NCBI GenBank assembly: GCA_017979445.1
Contig: CM030715.1
Span: forward strand, 13,417,660-13,481,659
Reading direction: 5' to 3'
Origin: Akebia trifoliata
Lineage: Eukaryota > Streptophyta > Magnoliopsida > Ranunculales > Lardizabalaceae
Length of the DNA stretch: 64,000 bases
Position numbers and translations under genes: made by a program. This document shows, in pieces, positions 34,891 to 46,782 of the stretch. The notes beneath the pieces were generated by a model, which saw only the letters and a program-made list of their open reading frames with translations, had not been told where the DNA came from and did no database searches. The first letter of the stretch is position 1; the number at the start of each line of letters is the position of its first letter.

Positions 34891-36589
34891 GGTTTAGATT
34901 TAAAGGAACTTAAACAATCCTATTAATTCATTCTATGATTCAAAATCGAGCTCAAAGTTTGAAAGATTAGGCCTTTATTGGCTTATCATGCATCTGGATT
35001 CGTAATTATCGTTAGGCTTCGCCGAACTTTTAAGCTTTTGTATGATTTTCTTTTTATCATGTGATTAAGAACAAAAATTTTTGAATAAAAAATGCCCCTA
35101 GTTTCAAGGTTGGCTTTAACTGGGACTTGACTACGAGACTGATGGAATGGATTACGCTTGAAAAATATGGACTCTGATGTTTGATAGATAGAAGAACTGA
35201 TATTCTCTTAAATTTAAGAGTCTTAAGATTATCATATGTGAAATAAAGAATTGATCATTATTTTTGAGAAATGCTTGAGCTGGACTTAAAAAATCTTGAT
35301 AAATATTAGAATAGAAGATCTTTCTTTTCAAAGTAGTTGATGATTCTACATCTTCCATTAGCGAACACTTGAACAAGTAAACATACTTTTGAAGATCCTA
35401 CAGTGTTCAAGATGATTTCTGATTTTTTTGACTTCAACATTGTGGCTTGAATGGTTCTGCATTTTCTAGTTTCTGTACTAGCTTCCTTTTGAATTTTTCT
35501 TCTTGATGGGACCTTTCCTCCCATTTGATGATGCCCTAATTTTTGCCTAGATTGTCTCTTCAGGTTTTCAATCTAGCGGACTTTATTTTTCTTTTTCTGA
35601 TGATGCCTTGATTTTTGCCTAGGTCGCCTTTTCAGGTTTTCAACCTATCAGACTTTCTTTTTTATGGTTATGCCCTAAATTTTGCCTAAATCGCCTTTTC
35701 AGGTTTTCGACTTAGCGGGCTTCTCTTTTTTTTTTCTTGATGATCTTGTATAACCAACTCGACAACTTCTTGGTTCCCTGCACCTTAACCGAATCAATTA
35801 GCATTCAGGAAGAGTTAATAGGTAGGCTTAGGATATGGTTCAGAAAGAAAAGATATAAGGCTCAACTTCCCAAAATACCCCTAGTTTGATATTCTCTCTT
35901 TTCTGTCAATTATTTTGATTTTTTCTAAATGCCCCTAATTTGGCATTCTTTTCTTTTATCAATTCTTTTGATTTTTTTTTTAATGCCCCTAGTTTGGCAT
36001 TCTTTTCTTTTAAATCTTTCAATAGGGGATTTTTTTTTGGATGACACTTTCCTTAAGAGAATACATTTTTCTTTTAATGATCGGGCCTGAAGTAACTTCT
36101 CAGGTTGCCTACGTACCCCAAATATTTTTTTGATTTTGGGATCAGGTCAAAACGTAGTTCATACTAAGATTCCCTCCCAAGTTTGGTTGGTGTGGTTTAG
36201 AAAGAAACAGGCTATTTGATTTTTTAGAGGCTGCAAGGGGCTAAATAAGGTTTTCTTTTTCTTAGTAAGACAGGACAATGGTTCGACCAAAAAAGGCCTC
36301 CTTTTGTGAAATACTACTCGATTTGGTCAAGGTTTTAGGAATTTGATATCTGGATTGCTCTATCAAGTAAGGTTTTCTTTTGAGAATAAATACTCTTTAG
36401 TCTTCTTTTATGAAATCGAGTATGATCGAGTTTTTTGACTATTCAACTCTTCTAAAACTTCGAGAAAATCTTTTATTCTCTTATGAATGAAAACTCTCCT
36501 CTTTTGAGTGGAAACATGGTAAATCTACTGTAGGTCTTAGCATCTTTGTCGATGTTTTCAGCTATATCATTTTTGACCGATAATCTTTG
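34891..36589 (-). other. E 3' UTR, unique part
   Basis: No gene. Homologous to the A2 3' UTR 29990-31139, including the CCTGAGAAGTTACTTCAGG imperfect hairpin (near 36086) and the three stem-loops at 35546-35716. Short open frames at 35152-35524 are not conserved. Confidence 0.65.
35546..35716 (-). other. three tandem candidate RNA stem-loops in E 3' UTR
   Basis: Units at 35546-35577, 35618-35649 and 35685-35716. Sense stems are CTAGATTG/CAATCTAG, TAGGTTG/CGACCTA and CTAAGTCG/CGATTTAG; the apex is AAAACCTGAAAAGG or AAAACCTGAAGAGA. Stem changes are compensatory or G-U relative to A2. Confidence 0.65.
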
Positions 36590-36800
36590 ACTTTGAAATC
36601 ACTCTTGACTTGATCTATATTTTTTGTGTAATTCATCCATATATCCTTATGAGATCATGCAAGAAATATTGTTGAATTTCTCAAGTAAGTGTACTATTCT
36701 TTCATGTTCTCTTGAGGATAATATATCACCAATTTGCACTCCTTGAGTGTACTCTTTAATTCCAATATTTATTAAGTTCAGTTAGTGAGCTTTAAGTCAT
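36590..36800 (-). pseudogene. pol linker scrap of E
   Basis: Decayed coding sequence matching the D segment 17567-17720 (GAGTACACTCAAG and CTCAAGAGAACATGA on the sense strand) and the A2 segment before RT. RT, RNase H and integrase are absent beyond it. Confidence 0.6.
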
Positions 36801-37020
36801 TTCTCATGTTAAATCTTATATTCAAATCATTATTGCACACATGATAATCAAAAGCTTCTTTATTTATTGGAATTGAAAAGAACATAGACTGACAAACATT
36901 ACTAAAACTCAAAAATAAAGATGACTAACTGAATTCAAAGACTGACGTAACTGAAGCTAAAAAAAAACTAAGACGACATCATTATGAATGGAAGGATACA
37001 ATTCTAGAGTCTATGCCACT

Positions 37021-38469
37021 TCAGTTATCTTCGATGGATGACTTGAACTTGCCTGCTTTTACCATCTCTTCATATTCTGATTCAAGCCTGTCATATACGG
37101 GACAACCCGTTGCTTCAATGATTTCTCTGTTCTTCAGTTCTGTCACTATCTTAGGGTAGTTGAGCTCATTCTGGCATGGAGTGAATGCACTGTTAAGACC
37201 AATTAGGTGAATGAAGGAAACTGGGTCAATTGTTTCGGGTTTGGATATGGATATTAGGTTCAAAGTAGGATGAGGTTGATTTTGAAAGGTAGGCAAAGGG
37301 TTAGTCTTCACATTGGGTGCGGTAGAAGTGGGTATGGTAACCTTTCCTTGTTCAATCAAGTCTTGGATAGCATGACGAAGAGTAATACACCTGTCAAGAA
37401 CATGACCAGGCATCTGATGGAATTCACAAAATTGTCCATTATCCATGTTTAGAGGAAGAGGATTAAGCAAATGTTTAGGTTGTAAAGGCGTCAGCAATCC
37501 CCTTTTCATCAATTTTTGATAAGTAACACTAAGGGATATTCCAAGATTGGCAAACTGTCTCCTAGGCTTAGTTTGTAAAGGCTGAGTAACCTGAGGAGAT
37601 AGTGCGAATGAGGTGTTGGCCACTTGTAAGGAATTGACATTAGGTTTGAAATGTTTGGGTTTTGACTCAGACGAGTTACCAAAAAGTCCCGAAGAATATG
37701 CATCCTCAACTTGATTTCTAGCTTCAAGGAGGGATTGAAAAGTAGGAAGGTACTGAGGCATCAAGTACTTGGCATAATTTGGAGTGAGATTCCTGAGGAT
37801 AATCTTGACTTACTCCTTCTCTTGAGGTCGATCCCACAATTGAGCTGCTTTAGTTCTCCATCTTGCAATGAACTCAATGAAAGTTTCCCCGGGTTTTTGT
37901 TTAGTAGTTTCTAGATCTCTTCTTGTGAGTTCAATATCCGTGTTGAATGAATATCGACCAATAAACTCTTTCATCAATTCATGCCATGTTCTTACCCGAG
38001 ACGAGTCCAATGACATTAACCAGTGTAGGGCAAGACCTGTAAGGGTTCTTTGAAAAAGTTGAGCCATCTGTTCTTCACTCAGACCCTGAGATTGCATTAT
38101 GCCGACATAGACTTTTAAGTGAGTCCTAGGGCATCCAATACCGTCAAACTTCTCCATATCTGGCATTATGAACTTCTCTGGCAGACGGACTGTGGGAAAC
38201 AAGGTCATTGCCCCTAATCTAAGAGTAAGGTCATCGGGGTCTTTAATATTCTTCAAAGCAATTTCAACCTGAGTTATTCGATGAGCTAGGACAGAATCAA
38301 CGTGTAACTGATCATCTTCTTGGTTTTCAACGAGGTCAAACACATCCTGAGGTTCTATAGCTTTATCTTTTCCCTTTTCAATTTTCAGGGATTCGATTTG
38401 TGTTTGGACAGAAGTAATAATCTGGGCTTGAAAAGATTCTAAAATCTGACGGAGCGCAGCTTCATCCAT
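37021..38469 (-). pseudogene. gag: gag of E, one nonsense codon
   Basis: One frame of about 483 codons from ATG 38467-38469 (MDEAALRQIL) to the stop at 37021-37023, interrupted only by a TAA at 37810-37812 (after RPQEKE). The upstream frame is open beyond the ATG (LPSSQSLLQEE), so the true start is uncertain. Features in order: coiled N-terminus, gag core (PEKFIMPDMEKFDGIGCPR, FIARWRTKAAQ), an asparagine/proline-rich stretch, zinc-knuckle-like CEFHQMPGHVLDRC (about 37420), and a C-terminal tail ending KSSIEDN. No protease. The single recent-looking break suggests that gag was kept under selection after pol was lost. Confidence 0.82.
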
Positions 38470-38689
38470 GGTACTCGTTTCTTCTTGTAGCAAAGACTGA
38501 CTACTTGGCAATGGTACTCTAGAAAGACGACTCTTTTCACGGACTCAAAGTGGTACAGATGGAGGTTTAGAACATTTGGGACCAATTATTACCTGATTGA
38601 AAGTAAACCAAAGTTAACCATTGACTCTAAAGGTTTGACTCTTAACCACATGATTAAAATTTTGATATATAATAGCTCAAATTCGGTGG

Positions 38690-39860
38690 AAAATATCGAA
38701 TCCAAATGCACTATAAGTCTATGGTGACCAAGAAAGTGAGAAAGGTTAGACACGGGTCTACCCCTGATTGGGGTTGAACCTTTGATCAGACAAATTAATT
38801 TGATCCTAAGATTGAATCTTTCTATATAAAGTGGTTTGGATCTTTAAAAGTGAAACCAATTAGTCCAACTGATTTGGTATTGATCAGTTTGATCCATTTT
38901 TCAATTGGGCCAACTAGTTTAAGTGGTTCAAATTAATCGATACATTTCACCGATTGGGTCGGACTGATATTGCGGGTTTTGTTTATTATTCTGGATCGGT
39001 CCGCCCACTTACTTGTTGGTTGGATTGAATAAAGTAACCCGGGAACACCCGTAGTCAGTTCGGGTCGTGACCTATAGGAAGGCCTCTAGACTCTAAGCTT
39101 ACGACGTGCAATGCATTTTATCTGGCCACCCTTGCCCAAATACACTTATATACCTCTCGATACGTGGTGACTTGGTTTGATATACCGTATAGGTGATAAT
39201 CTAAAACCTCAATTCACTTCTCTGAAGCCAAAAACAACCAGTTTGATCTCCAGTTGAGAGGTGGCGCACAATGCTGAGCAAGGACCCACCTAAATACCTC
39301 TCGTCTAGAATAGACGTAGTCTATCCCCCTCGTACAGTAGGGTACAGCGAGGCAAAATCTTGCTTAGGCATCGGTTTTGACCAAGAAGTGCAATTGATAT
39401 ACTTAGATTATCTTTTATACCTACGAGTATGAGTCAAGAGTTGTACCTTTCATAAATGGTTTGGCATCCCACGAGGGGACCGACCACGTACTAGTACTAC
39501 GTTGGCAATCGGGACATGTGACTGTGTGGCTTACAATAGGTCAAAGACTCAGGTTGCTCCAGCCTGGGTGCATCAATATATCCCTCAGAATCACCTGATC
39601 AGACGGTATTGATGCCCCAGTTTGATATACCCTAAGGTATGTGACTGGAGTTGTGGTTTTCATGAATGACGTCGCATCTCCGAAGAGACCGGGCCACGCA
39701 CTAGTGCCACGTTGGTTATTTTGGGACATGCAAGCGTGCAAAACAGTAAACATGCTCGTGGTGTGTGCAAAACAGGGTGGGGTGTGCCCAGAGCATTTTT
39801 CAAACCAATGGGCCCATAGGCCTGATCATATCATTATAACATTAAACTATTAATCCCAAT
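38690..39860 (-). other. conserved leader block of E
   Basis: GC-richer than its surroundings, no gene. Matches the F leader (60720-61500) and more distantly the A leaders. It includes degenerate internal duplications built on CACTAGTGCCACGTTGG / TACTAGTACTACGTTGG and GGGACATG, with TTTGATATACC-like blocks. Confidence 0.65.
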
Positions 39861-40009
39861 AATACCCAAACCAATCAGATCAATACTAGGATCAAGATAA
39901 GCACACATATCTCAATTTATGGCATGTTAGATATGCAATCACAATAGGACTAATAATTAGAATCAATCATCGAAAGAAGAACATATGTTTTTTTTTAGTC
40001 CAAAATTTT

Positions 40010-40110
40010 TTTCTTTTATTAATTCAATCAAAAATCACTTTGATGACCCCAAACACATCGAGATCCTCAAAGAATATTGAGGAGATAATGGTAATTGTTG
40101 GGATGGAGAT
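40010..40110. repeat. inverted arm 2 in E leader
   Basis: Inverted relative to arm 1 at 41935-42040 and homologous to F 60430-60535. Core: AATCACTTTGATGACCCC on the plus strand. Confidence 0.55.
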
Positions 40111-40321
40111 TTTTCTTTAAAATCAAATAACCCTTTTTTAAAAGAAAAAAAAACTAAAAAAAATAAATTAAAAAATTAAAATCCTAAAAAAAATAAGAAG
40201 TGAGTCATTATTATCATACCAACTTGTACCAATGCCACCCTAATGTAAATCACGTAGTTACTATAATTAAGGTAACATTATAAAAATTGGTGTGCCAATA
40301 AAAAGAAATTTCTTTGTCCAT

Positions 40322-41573
40322 GGAGAGGGCAACCAATAATTCTCTCATTTTTTATTATCACGTGGTGAGTTCAATGACCATTAGTAAGAAAGAAACGTTA
40401 CTAAGCTAGTGAGAAAAGCAAACCACCATTTTTTTTTATATCCAAATGCAACAATGAATCTGTCAAGTAAATTTCTTAAAAAAAATTTATAAAAAATATG
40501 TGTTGCTTCCACATGGGGGAAATCAAAGGCCTTTAGCTAGATCTGAAATCTTGCTAAAGTGGTGAGGATAGCCTCACTCCTTTTGCTTTTGTTCTTCGTT
40601 TTTTTTTTTTGTTGCCAGGCACACAACACACCACTCACATTTGTTTTAGTGTATAGCTGGTAGCACACACAAAACACTCAACTATTTTATCTTTTCTTTA
40701 TGTTGCTGCCAGCAACTTCTTTCAAAGACATGTTCGCTTTAAAATCCAACGAATCCCTCAACCTTAACCTCCATACGGTATGTTCAATGGTGATGGAGGT
40801 GATTTGTTATTTTTTCATTATTGGAGTAGAAATCGAAGAGATATTAGCTTATTACAGAGTTTCATCCAACATCATAACGTTTCTCACATGTCCTGTCGGC
40901 CAATCCACAGCCCTTGCTGCAAAGAATGTGAATGTGTGATTTGGCGCAACATCTATGCTCCCTCTACTCGATGCTTTTGCTGTCGATTCCTATGTGGTTA
41001 ATATTGGACTATCATCTTATCTTCTTTTTTTACTTGCTGGTTCGTCTCTCTCTCTCTCTCTCTCTGCTCATAACTTCAAAGCGCCAAAAAGGATTGAGAT
41101 TTCGAAATCTGTCGAGGCAGAGAATCGCTTCCTTTGGAAAAAGAGGATTGAGAAATCCAAGAGGCAAAACGATTCCTAAGTTATCAAACTTCCACTTCTA
41201 ATGCAGTTTGAATCCATAATTCTTTTACTAGAGGCATCCAAAATTACTTTTTTTTTCCTTAAAAGAACTGGTTGATTCATATGAATCGGAATCACTACTA
41301 CTTAGATCAATTACAGAAATCGGTTTTACAATCTCCGATAGAAGATTGTTGCTAATGACAGGATTCATGGCGTTCAAGTTAGGAATAAGTTTAAGAGAAG
41401 ATGAACCAAGAAGAACAAAGAGATAGAGAGAGAGAGAGAGCAGGTCCTCTATTGCTGCACTTTACTCACTTGAGAAGAAGATAAAATAAGAAAAAAAAGC
41501 AACTTAACTATTGGCACACCACGTTTTAAGTGCTGTTTTTCTTTGCGATTTTTAAAAGGTGTTGCCCTCTCTA
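40322..41573. mobile_element. possible small DNA transposon inside E leader
   Basis: Ends are GGAGAGGGCAACC (40322-40334) and GGTGTTGCCCTCTC (41558-41571), an inverted repeat of at least 11 bases, with a weaker continuation (ACGTGGTG...) inward on both sides. AT-rich and CT-microsatellite-rich interior, with no transposase. No matching target duplication could be found, so the call is tentative. Confidence 0.3.
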
Positions 41574-41880
41574 ACAGCAGGTTACTTTAAGAATTTTTTC
41601 TTTTTAAAAAAAGAAGAAAAAAAAAACACCACCCATTTTTTTTTTTTTTTTAAATTTCACTTCTTATTGCTAGAAGTGCGTCGCTCACACAAAATTAAAA
41701 AAAACAAACAGCATACCATTCACCCTTTTAGTTAGCAATAGTATAGCACAGGTAATAATAGAAATAAAATAAAAATAATTTTTTTCAAAAAGAGAAAGAG
41801 GGTTTGAAAACAAGAAAGCAAGTCTTTATTTTTTTATATTCTTTTCTTTGATACGCAACATGCATAACAACGCCGATAAA

Positions 41881-41920
41881 ATATATATATATATATATAT
41901 ATATTATTATTATTATTATT
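41881..41920. repeat. (AT)n(ATT)n microsatellite
   Basis: About 23 bases of AT followed by ATT repeats, inside the variable segment of the E leader. Confidence 0.9.
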
Positions 41921-41934
41921 TTTAAAAATTGGTC

Positions 41935-42040
41935 GCTTCCCATCCCAACCACCATCATTCTATCCTCAATTTATGTCAATTTGAATATTTCATTATTTAG
42001 GGTCACCAAAAAGTGACCTTCAATTGGATTAAAATAAAAA
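41935..42040. repeat. inverted arm 1 in E leader
   Basis: Plus strand contains TTTCATTATTTAGGGTCACC and AAAAAGTGACC. Its reverse complement matches F arm 1 (59720-59820) closely; the other arm lies at 40010-40110. Confidence 0.6.
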
Positions 42041-42214
42041 ATAAAAATATGATATCCAACATCCAAATGAATGATCCACAATCAAGCCAAAAGAATGAAA
42101 AAAATCAAAATAAAGAAAATAAATAACTAAAAATAAAATAAAATAAAATAAAAAAACTAAGTCCTACTGGCAATGCTCCCATACTTGGTGCTTTTCAAGT
42201 CTGATCCTCAATAG

Positions 42215-42231
42215 TCCCAGCAGAGTCGCCA
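42215..42231 (-). other. primer-binding site of E
   Basis: The minus strand reads TGGCGACTCTGCTGGGA, one base after the LTR end. This is the form described for Ogre elements (tRNA-Arg). Confidence 0.9.
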
Positions 42232-42232
42232 C

Positions 42233-43956
42233 TGAAAGCGCCCTTGATCCGCGGGGTGCGCGGATCCGCTTTTGACCCTTGAGGTTTGGGAGTCGCCACC
42301 TAGTTGTTAAGGTCTAGGAACCAAACTGATTCTAAAGAAGGTAAACTAATCTACGAAAGAAAAAAAAAAGGGTCCGGGGATCACGTTACGGGGTTAGAAG
42401 GTGTTAGGCACCAACCCCGCCTAGCCAAAGCCGGTCTCTACTAATTTCTCAAATAAATTACATTGCTAAAAACCTAGATAATAATAAAAATAAAAAAAGA
42501 TTATACCTTTCCGATAGCAAAGACTTTGTTCCCTCAGATCCGACAAAAGTTGCTCCTGTACCGTACTTCTTGCTTCGTTCTGTCTCCGGATTTGATTTCC
42601 GATCTCCGAGGTAAGGTATTTCTTTTTTCCTTGGATCTGAATTCTTCAAGTTTGTTGTGGAATTTGGGATGTTTTTGGAAGGCTTTTAGGTGTTTTTTAG
42701 GCTAAAATCGAAGTATGGGTGTTAGATAAGGAGTTGGGGCTTAAAAACTAGGGTTTATGGAAGACTAGAGGGACTTTTTGACCTACTTCTCTTAGGATTT
42801 ATGATTTGATACGAAAATAGGGTGTGAGCACCTCTATTTATAAATTTTTTTAGGGGTTGATTTGGATAGAGTTAGTATTTAATTAGAGTTGTATTTTAGT
42901 TAGACTTGTTTTAAGTAGAATTGTGTTTTAATTAGAATTATTTTAGGTAGAATTGTTTTTAAGTTAGAACTCTATTAGATTGAATTATTATTTAATTAGA
43001 ACTCTATTATGACTTTTGGTCTTATTTGATTGACTTTTAATGTTTTGACTTTAGTTTTAATTGATTGACTTTTAATATCTTGACTTTAGTCTTGCTTAAT
43101 TGACTTTAATTTTGACTTCAGTTTCACTTGATTGACTTTAATACCTTGACTTCAGTCTTGCTTGATTTAATTTTAATTTTTGGAGAACCCCCCTCTAAAA
43201 TATCTTTAATTCTTTGGACCCCCAAATGGAGGGGTCCTTAAAGAAATATCTCACGAACCCTCAACAATTTTACTTGAAAACTCGATTGATCTATTTCTTC
43301 GGTTCAAAATTTTAAATTAATTTCATTAATGTTTCACTTTAATTATTTAATATTTTATTTATTAATTTCGAATTTTTTAATTATGAAAATTGTGAAATTA
43401 CCGTTTTGCCCCAGAGAGGACTTTTCACGTTTTAAGTCGGTTTTTAATGTTCTAGGATGTTTTAGAATCGATTTTTCATAAGGAATTCAATAGAAATATT
43501 AGTTTGTGTTATTTATGAAATTTTTTGTGTGAAATGATCATGAACTTTATGAGGGGCATTTTCGTAATTTTGTCAAATTCTATTAAAATTGGTGTAATGA
43601 TTTATTTGGTTCCGATTTGTTATTTTATGTGTTCGAGAGAGTTTTTCTAAGCGTAACGTAGGCTCTAGGGTTGTTTTGAGGTTAGGGGTATTTTGGTAAT
43701 TTGGTCAATTTTTAGTGATTTTTATCGTGAAGCTTCTTTTTGGTCTGCAAGATGATGATTTCTATATTTCTGGGGTCGTATTTTCCCAGCGTAGCGTGAT
43801 TTCTACAGTTTGGTCAGTTCAAGATACCTCATCCAGATTTCTGAAACATTTCTAGTAACAAAATAAAGCAATGGAAATAACATCCATCATTGGGAACCAT
43901 TGTAATCGGGTTGACGAGTTGATTAATCAGGCGAGCGCAAAAATGAGGTGTCTACA
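42233..43956 (-). repeat. 5' LTR of E (family B, 1724 bp)
   Basis: Begins TGAAAGCGCCCTTGATCC and ends GGTGTCTACA. It aligns end to end with 31720-33461 and is flanked by PBS on the left and GTAGG on the right. Confidence 0.93.
42834..42842 (-). promoter_or_regulatory. TATA box of E 5' LTR
   Basis: TATAAATAG on the minus strand; transcription would run left toward gag. Confidence 0.65.
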
Positions 43957-43961
43957 GTAGG
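43957..43961. other. target-site duplication of E, right copy
   Basis: GTAGG, identical to 31715-31719. Confidence 0.95.
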
Positions 43962-46782
43962 ATGATGATTTGTAGTGTCGGATTTTGAACTTTGAACACA
44001 AGGGAATAAATTCAGCTTTGAAATGTGACCTGTTATCAGAGATCAGTTCAGAAGGTACCTCATATCGACTGATAATATGTGTTTGGACGAACTTGGCAAC
44101 TTTGGATGCAGTGAGAACAGCATATGAAGTAGCTTCCACCCATTTTGTAAAATAATCTTTAGCCACGAGAATGTACTCATGTCCATTCGATGCTTTAGGT
44201 GTGATTTTGCCAATTATGTCGATACCCCAGACAGAAAATGGCCATGGCGAAGTCAAACCAACTAACTGAGATGGAGGTACATCTATGAGGTTAGCATGTA
44301 CTTGACATTTATGGCAGGTCTTGACCAGGTGATGACAATCTGTTTCCATTGTTGGCCAATAATACCCCTGTCTCATGATTCGTTTGGCTAACATTTTTCC
44401 ACTCATATGCGATTCACAGTCTTCGAAATGCAACTCTTCCATTAACCGTTCAGCTTGATTTTCGTCAACACATGACAAATGAATTCCATCATAAGACCTC
44501 TTATATAAGTTTCCTGCGCACAGGATGAACTGGGATGCGAATTTCTGTAGGGTTTGTTGTTCTTTCCTTGATGCTTCAACTGGAAACTTTTGTCTTTCCA
44601 ATATTTTCTGGATGTCAGTGAACCATGGCTTTCCGTCAGGGAGTCGAGCAGCGATGTCGACCTGATGGCATTATGCAGGTTTATCTTTGATTTCGACTGT
44701 GATAGGCCTTAGTTCCATGCCTGAAGGCAAATGGATCATTGAAGAAAGAGTAGCCAGAGCGTCAGCGAATCTGTTCTCTTCCCTTGAAAGATGTTGGAAC
44801 AAGATGGTTTTGAACTTCCTTACTAAATTTAGGAGATACTCATGATAAGGCTTCAGTTTCACATCCTTAGTTTTCCATTCTTCCAACGACTAATGTACAA
44901 CCAAGGCTGAATCTCCAAATACTTCAATTTCTGTGATACCCAGATTCAAAACAGCCTCGAGCCCGGCAATGTATGCTTCGTATTCAGCTGTATTATTAAT
45001 ATTGGAGAAAGCTAACTTAATAGCAATCGGAATGTAACATCCTTCAGGAGAGAATAAGACTGCCCCTATTCCGTACCCGTTCTGATTCGCCGCTCCATCA
45101 AAGTATAACCGCCATACTTTATTTCACAATTCTTCATCAAGGTTTAGGATATTTTCATCTAGGAATTGATCAATAGGTCTTGTTCCTTCTGCCACTGGGT
45201 GATCCGCCAAGTATTCTGCTATTGCTCTTCCTTTAACAGACTTCTGCGTGACATACGTAATATCGAATTCTGATAACAACAACAACCAACGTGCAGTTCT
45301 ACCTGTCAATGCCGATTTCTCGAAGAGATACTTTAGGGGGTCCATCCGAGATAACAGAATGACTGAATGAGAGAGCATGTAATGCCGAAGCCTTTGAGTA
45401 GCTCATACTAGTGCTAGGCAAGTATTTTCGAGAGATGAATACTTTTGTTCATATTCTAACATCTTCTTGCTGATATAGTAGATGGCCCTCTCTTTGTAAT
45501 TGTCTTTGTCGTACTGTGCCAGCATGCATCCCATAGCTTCTTCCGTGACTGACAAGTAAAGGAGGAGAGGTTCACCCGGGGTAGGTGGAACCAAAATGGA
45601 CGGATTTGAGAGATACTCCTTAACTTGGTCGAAAGCTTTTTGGCATTGCTCATTCCATACTGTCGGCTCGTTTTTCTTAAGAAGCTTGAATATAGGTTTG
45701 CACACATTGTTGAGTTGAGCGATAAATCTGCTGACATACTAAATTCTGCCTAAGAACCCCCGAATCTATTTTTTAGTCTTAGGAGGTGCCATTTCTTATA
45801 TAGCTTTGATTTTTCCAGGGTCTACTTCGATCCCCCTTTGATTGACTGCGAATCCAAGTAATTTTCTAGAAGTCACTCCGAATACACATTTTTGAGGATT
45901 AAGGCGTAATTGATATTTTTAGATCCTTGTAAGAAACTTCTCTAATGCAGCGACGTGTCCCGATCGTTCTTTGGATTTCACTATCATATCATCCACATAG
46001 ACCTCGACCTCCTTGTGTATTATGTCGTGGAATAAGGTCGTAACTGCTCTCTGATAGGTAGCCCCAGCGTTCTTCAAACCGAAAGGCATGACTTTGTAGC
46101 AAAATGTTCTCTATTGCGTGATGAATGATGTCTTTTGCATGTCCCGAGGGTCCATCTTTATCTGGTTGTACCCCGAAAACCCATCCATAAAAGAAAGCAT
46201 GGCGTGCCCTGCTGTATTATCGACCAATACATCTATGTGAGGCAACAGAAAACTATCTTTTGGACTGGCCTTATTTAAATCTCTGAAGTCCACGCACATT
46301 CTCACTTTCCCATCTTTTTTGGGAACTAGGACTACATTAACAATCCATTCTGGGTACTCCACCACTTCCAAGAATCCAGCATTGATCTGCTTAGTGACCT
46401 CTTCCTTAATCTTCAAAGTCCATTCTGGCTTCATACATCGAAGTTTCTGCTTTACTGGCCGAGCAGCTGGATGCAATGGAATCCGATGTTGGACGATATC
46501 TATACTTACACCTGGCATGTCCTCATACAACCTCGCAAATACGTCCTTAAACTTTCTAAGCAAATCCACTATCCCTTCTTGTTCCTCGGGAGATAAGGTG
46601 ACTCCAATTTGAATCTCTTGAGGAATATCTTTAGTCCCGAGATTGACTAATTCTGTTTCTTCCATTACAGGTTGAGCTCGACGTTCATCTTCTTGTTCAA
46701 GTTGTTTAATTAATTCGATAGGAGTTTCTTCATCAGAAGATTCATCCTTCGAAGTCAGATTATCAGTTAAATCATTATTGCA
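43962..46782 (-). pseudogene. pol: pol of A2: RT, RNase H and integrase N-terminal part
   Basis: In one reading frame with gag-pro throughout. Order: linker ending NLGTKDIPQEIQIG (about 46640), RT with VRMCVDFRDLNKASPKDS (near 46280), FMDGFSGYNQIKM (near 46180) and VYVDDMIVKS (near 45990), connection domain, RNase H-like domain (YFDGAANQ near 45110, NNTAEYEA, VFGDSALVV near 44920), and integrase zinc finger (44460-44300). The catalytic Asp codons are at 44218-44220 (WGIDIIG) and 44035-44037 (LISDN). Integrase is cut by E just before the catalytic Glu. There are about ten nonsense codons, including 46111, 45403, 45124, 44890 and 44671, but I found no frameshift in this part. Confidence 0.88.

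Larger units (their letters stand above)
31720..43956 (-). mobile_element. E: nested non-autonomous Tat/Ogre element, 12.2 kb
   Basis: Complete minus-strand element bounded by two LTRs (1742 and 1724 bp) and a perfect GTAGG duplication. It has PBS, leader, gag, polypurine tract and 3' UTR, but only a scrap of pol. A 77-bp tandem array occupies part of the 3' region. It must depend on enzymes from an autonomous relative. The LTRs differ by a few percent: I count five differences in the first about 130 bases, plus a roughly 15-bp repeat-associated indel. Confidence 0.93.

Noticed and set aside
40700..41201. Four overlapping plus-strand open frames in the E leader
   Set aside because: Opposite to the E sense strand, low complexity (CT runs), no homologue in F.
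40313..41581. hAT-type 8-bp target duplication around the tentative DNA transposon
   Set aside because: Flanks TTTGTCCA and ACAGCAGG do not match.
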